Below, in pieces: positions 61,337 to 64,000 of a stretch of 64,000 bases of DNA. Origin of the DNA: Allopusillimonas lactea (GTDB taxonomy: Bacteria > Pseudomonadota > Gammaproteobacteria > Burkholderiales > Burkholderiaceae_B); NCBI RefSeq assembly GCF_021653995.1, contig NZ_JAJJOZ010000002.1, positions 576,953 to 640,952 of the forward strand, written 5' to 3'. The first letter of the stretch is position 1. Each line of letters opens with the position of its first letter. Made by a program: the position numbers and the translations under genes. Below the pieces are notes generated by a model that saw only the letters and a program-made list of their open reading frames with translations, made no database searches and was not told the origin of the DNA.

Positions 61337-63175
61337 TTGCATTTGAGTGTCTACGTGGCCGCTTTCAAAATCACTCCGCCCAAAACAACGTTAGAGCTTT
61401 TTCAGACTGCAACGTCCCGTGCCGCTCTTGCCAGTCTCCTCAATATTGAACCAAAGGATCTGACATATTTACTGTATGTTCTCAAAGATGAGGACAAGTA
61501 TTCCGTATTTTCAGTCCCGAAAAGAGGTGGTGGGGAGCGGCAGATTAGCTCTCCCATTTCCCAGATAAAGTCGCTCCAAGAAAGGCTCGCAGACAGTCTC
61601 GAGCGGTGCATTAACGATATTGAACTTCTCACTGGGCGGTCTAACTCGGCATCCCATGGTTTTCGCCCCGAAAAAAGCATTCTTACGAATGCTTCTGTGC
61701 ATCGTAATAAAAGGTTTGTCTTTAATCTCGATCTAGAGGATTTTTTTCCTACAATCACGGGGAGGAGAATTAGGGGCTTCCTGATCAATGATAAAAATTT
61801 CAAATTCCATAAGGATGTGGCCACCACCATCGCGCACATTGCCTGCTTGGACGGTAAGTTGCCACAGGGCAGTCCTTGCTCTCCAGTAATATCCAACCTT
61901 ATTGCTGGAATTCTTGATTTCCATTTGGCCCGGCTTGCTAAAGCTTGTGGATGTCGCTATACAAGGTATGCCGATGACATCACGTTCTCAACGAATAAGA
62001 AGGATTTTCCAAAGGAGATTGCTTTTTGTGATGTTGAGCACACCCATATCTGGAAGGTGGGAAAACAGCTTCGGGGACTGATTGCTAAATCCGGCTTTGT
62101 CATAAACGAGAAAAAAACGCGGATGCAGTATTACACCTCTCGTCAACAGGTGACAGGTTTGGTGGTAAATAAAAAGATCAACGTTACTACTGAGTACAGA
62201 AAGCTGGTTCGCGCTTACGTGTTTTCTTTGATCAATCATGGAAAATTTACCCTAAAAACAACGACAAAAGATGCGAGTGGCCAGGTCACAATTACAACGG
62301 CAACAGGTACTCGTGCACAACTGCATGGGATGCTTGGATTCATCCATTCCGTTGATAACGTATATCGAGCGGAAGTAAAGCTACATCCATACAATTATCT
62401 CGGTCATCAGCAAAGTACCAAGGAGTCAGTCGGCAATCAGGCAATCTACCGTCGTTTTTTGTTATATACCCGTTTTTATGACAATGACACGCCTTTGATT
62501 GTATGTGAGGGAAAAACAGATGGGGTTTACATTAGCAATGCCGTCCATCAGAGCAAAGCGCACTTCCCTAAACTCCTTAAAAAAAACGATGATGGCAATG
62601 ATGTGTTGTCATTTCAATTGTTCAAATATGCTCGTAAGCACAAGAAGAAAGACCACGTTTATTTACCCAATTTCTCGACCGCATCCATTCTAGGCGTTGG
62701 GAGCGGAGGCGGTGGAAATTTGGGTAACTTAATCCGTACCTATCACAAGGAGCTTGAAAAGTTTAAGACTCCTGTAGGTGCGTCTCCCGTTGTGTTTATT
62801 GTAGATAACGATGACGGCGGGCGGGCTGTTTATAAAGTTATAAAAAACATATTGCACATAACTGTTTCTGGCCACGAGCGATTTGTGCATCTTTTCGCCA
62901 ATCTTTATATAGTTCCAGTTCCATTTAAAGGAAGCAAAGATACAAGCATTGAAGACTTGTTTTCTGAAGTTGATATTTCAAAAGGGCTAAATTCGAGATC
63001 TTTTGATTTCTCCAAGAAGATCGACGCTAGGGCTGCTGTCGGTAAGGCGGATTTCGCTTACGAATTTGTTGCAAAACAAGCTGAAAGGATGGATTGGGGT
63101 GGCTTTTATCCGCTTCTACAGAATATTTGTGACGCGTTAGCAGACTACGCCAAATATCGTAAAGAAAATGTTTAA
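61337..63175 (+). CDS. Retron reverse transcriptase fused to Toprim domain (Ec67/Eco2-like)
   Basis: A 612-residue protein if TTG 61337 is the start; TTG 61343 and GTG 61352 are alternatives, and there is no in-frame ATG upstream before the stop at 61304. The retron RT core has motif X N-A-S-V-H (118-122), N-L-D-L-E-D-F-F (130-137), P-Q-G-S-P-C-S-P (176-183), the catalytic Y-A-D-D (211-214) and the retron V-T-G-L-V-V-N motif (272-278). After ~residue 385 a Toprim-like nuclease domain carries E-G-K-T-D (391-395) and V-D-N-D-D-G-G (489-495). Overall order and many segments match my recollection of retron Ec67 (Eco2) RT. Low GC marks it as acquired. Confidence 0.93.
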   Translation: MHLSVYVAAFKITPPKTTLELFQTATSRAALASLLNIEPKDLTYLLYVLKDEDKYSVFSVPKRGGGERQISSPISQIKSLQERLADSLERCINDIELLTGRSNSASHGFRPEKSILTNASVHRNKRFVFNLDLEDFFPTITGRRIRGFLINDKNFKFHKDVATTIAHIACLDGKLPQGSPCSPVISNLIAGILDFHLARLAKACGCRYTRYADDITFSTNKKDFPKEIAFCDVEHTHIWKVGKQLRGLIAKSGFVINEKKTRMQYYTSRQQVTGLVVNKKINVTTEYRKLVRAYVFSLINHGKFTLKTTTKDASGQVTITTATGTRAQLHGMLGFIHSVDNVYRAEVKLHPYNYLGHQQSTKESVGNQAIYRRFLLYTRFYDNDTPLIVCEGKTDGVYISNAVHQSKAHFPKLLKKNDDGNDVLSFQLFKYARKHKKKDHVYLPNFSTASILGVGSGGGGNLGNLIRTYHKELEKFKTPVGASPVVFIVDNDDGGRAVYKVIKNILHITVSGHERFVHLFANLYIVPVPFKGSKDTSIEDLFSEVDISKGLNSRSFDFSKKIDARAAVGKADFAYEFVAKQAERMDWGGFYPLLQNICDALADYAKYRKENV

Positions 63176-63263
63176 AGAGCTGTTGCTGCGCGCGGGCATG
63201 TGAAGTGGACGCGGCTAAAAAATCTATGAGACGCATGGGGTTAATTATCTTGCCTATTGTGTC

Positions 63264-63521
63264 GTGAAGATTTCGCCGTTAAAACCTATGGCCAGAGTGC
63301 GGGCTCTTGGGCAAAACGGCACTTCAGAAGTGTTGTGTTTAATTAGCGGCAGCACCTTCATGGGAAAAGGTCCTGCGTCGTTTGCGGCGCCACTTTCTAC
63401 GTTTTGCACAATGCCCGAACCAGATGTATTGCTCTGCGCCGACGTGGGGCCCTACTTCTTATCTCGATCTTCCATTGCCCGATTTAAAGCAGCAGAGTTC
63501 ACGCGATCCATCAGGTTGTAA
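63264..63521 (+). CDS. Hypothetical ORF ending in the IS66 end
   Basis: An 85-residue open frame from GTG 63264 whose stop codon (TAA 63519-63521) is supplied by the first bases of the IS66-like element, so if real it is 3'-truncated. I recognise no family. The opposite strand is also open over most of this stretch (about 63259-63450), so coding status is doubtful. Confidence 0.2.
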   Translation: MKISPLKPMARVRALGQNGTSEVLCLISGSTFMGKGPASFAAPLSTFCTMPEPDVLLCADVGPYFLSRSSIARFKAAEFTRSIRL

Positions 63522-63921
63522 GCGTACGCCCAGTACCGTCTAGCGCTCTCGTTGGCGTCTCATCAAAATAAGTGTCCATTAATTTTGGTAAATGGACATT
63601 TATTTTAATGAGCGAATTCTCTGCTTCTTTCGCACCTGTGCCGAGTGGCTATCGGCGTCGGTACACAGTCGATTTCAAGCGGCAAGTCGTGCAGGAATCG
63701 ATGGCCAGCGGTGCATCCATTGCCGGTGTTGCCATGGCCCATGGGCTCAATGCCAACCAACTGCATAACTGGCGCTGGCAATTTCGGCGCGGCGACTTTG
63801 GGCCCATCACCGAAGGTCCGGTCTTGCTGCCAGTGCAGATTGAAGCCGTGTCGGCGCAAGCGCGGCCTCAACCGGCCAAGATAATTGACGGCCAAGATCG
63901 CGGCGTCAGCTCAGGGCACAT
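63518..63921 (+). mobile_element. IS66-family element, left part, interrupted
   Basis: GTAAGCGTACGCCCAGTACC at 63518 fits the IS66-family terminal pattern GTAAGCG, and a TnpA-like gene follows 70 bp inside. The element is interrupted at about 63922 by an IS3-family end; the right part would continue beyond the second element outside the window. The preceding ATCAGGTT could be the target duplication. Confidence 0.7.
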
Positions 63922-63943
63922 TGTGAATCGAACCGGGTTTTGA
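63608..63943 (+). pseudogene. IS66-family TnpA (OrfA) gene, disrupted
   Basis: ATG 63608 starts a small helix-turn-helix protein: R-R-R-Y-T-V-D-F-K-R-Q-V-V, then G-A-S-I-A-G-V-A-M-A-H-G-L-N-A-N-Q-L-H-N-W, the accessory protein of IS66 elements. The last ~7 codons (to TGA 63943) come from the IS3-family left end, so the natural C-terminus is missing. Confidence 0.8.
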
Positions 63944-64000
63944 GGAGGCTTCAATTCTTGAGAGAATGGAGTCATGAGCAAGAACAACAAGTTTTCCCCT
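63922..64000 (+). mobile_element. IS3-family element, left end
   Basis: TGTGAATCGAACCGGGTTTT (from 63922 or 63924) matches the TGAAxCGxxCCGGGTTT ends of IS3-family elements. It lies inside the IS66 TnpA gene and precedes an OrfA start. The rest lies beyond the window. Confidence 0.7.
63974..64000 (+). CDS. IS3-family transposase OrfA, partial
   Basis: ATG 63974, with AATGGAG upstream, reads M-S-K-N-N-K-F-S-P before the window ends. This is the standard opening of IS3-family OrfA proteins with a helix-turn-helix for end binding. Only nine codons are visible. Confidence 0.7.

Noticed and set aside
63259..63511. Minus-strand coding frame opposite the ORF at 63264
   Set aside because: It is broken by a stop after 19 codons from ATG 63511, and I recognise no family; neither strand can be supported as a gene.
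1..64000. CRISPR arrays, rRNA operons or intact tRNA genes
   Set aside because: I saw no regularly spaced identical repeats with unique spacers and no rRNA or complete tRNA sequence in the window.

Overview
The window looks like a chromosomal segment of a high-GC betaproteobacterium, probably order Burkholderiales and close to Alcaligenaceae (Bordetella/Achromobacter/Pusillimonas-like). The reasons are the many LysR and FCD-type GntR regulators, TRAP and ABC uptake systems, two amidases, a complete clade I nitrous oxide reductase cluster and a lysR-doxX-dioxygenase arrangement. The genus is an inference; no rRNA or other marker gene lies in the window.

Layout. 1-5354: a peptide-type ABC transporter (minus strand) faces a GntR regulator, a flavin-reductase-like protein and an Asp/Glu racemase-like protein. 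5430-8198: lysR, doxX and a DODA-type dioxygenase, with arrays of degenerate 35-42 bp repeats in all the gaps. 8364-18760: a GntR-controlled catabolic region with a class V aminotransferase, TRAP transporter, amidase, hydratase-like enzyme, DMT exporter and second amidase. 18853-28662: redoxin plus nosX(apbE)-L-Y-F-D-Z-R on the minus strand, read from a promoter with a perfect FNR-type box. 29147-30247: zinc alcohol dehydrogenase. 30539-38128: a seven-gene sulfur-amino-acid operon (thiol dioxygenase, cystathionine beta-lyase-like enzyme, four-domain rhodanese, amino-acid ABC transporter) divergent from a lysR gene, with a perfect 19-bp palindrome between them. 38173-43547: DUF2182 and DUF1326 proteins, a FixL/FixJ-like two-component pair, a GlcG-like haem-binding protein and an ankyrin protein. 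43651-50777: a host-attachment gene remnant, two P-type ATPases, a TIGR01777 epimerase and a PRPP synthetase. 51041-58258: queG, a SMUG1-type uracil-DNA glycosylase, and a lysR-dabB-dabA inorganic-carbon uptake locus.

From about 58.4 kb the sequence becomes an accessory, AT-richer mosaic. It opens with a tmRNA-like 3' end and its terminator on the minus strand, the usual scar of an integrated island. Gene debris follows: a GNAT fragment and a higA fragment cut by an IS21-like end. Next come a DUF5343 gene and a HEPN/DUF4145-like gene, then a retron of the Ec67 (Eco2) kind. Its reverse transcriptase is fused to a C-terminal Toprim domain, and it is preceded by a ~247-nt region bounded by inverted repeats that fits an msr-msd RNA. 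The window ends in an IS66-family element interrupted by an IS3-family element. The retron with its neighbours is the most interesting system here: a probable anti-phage module.
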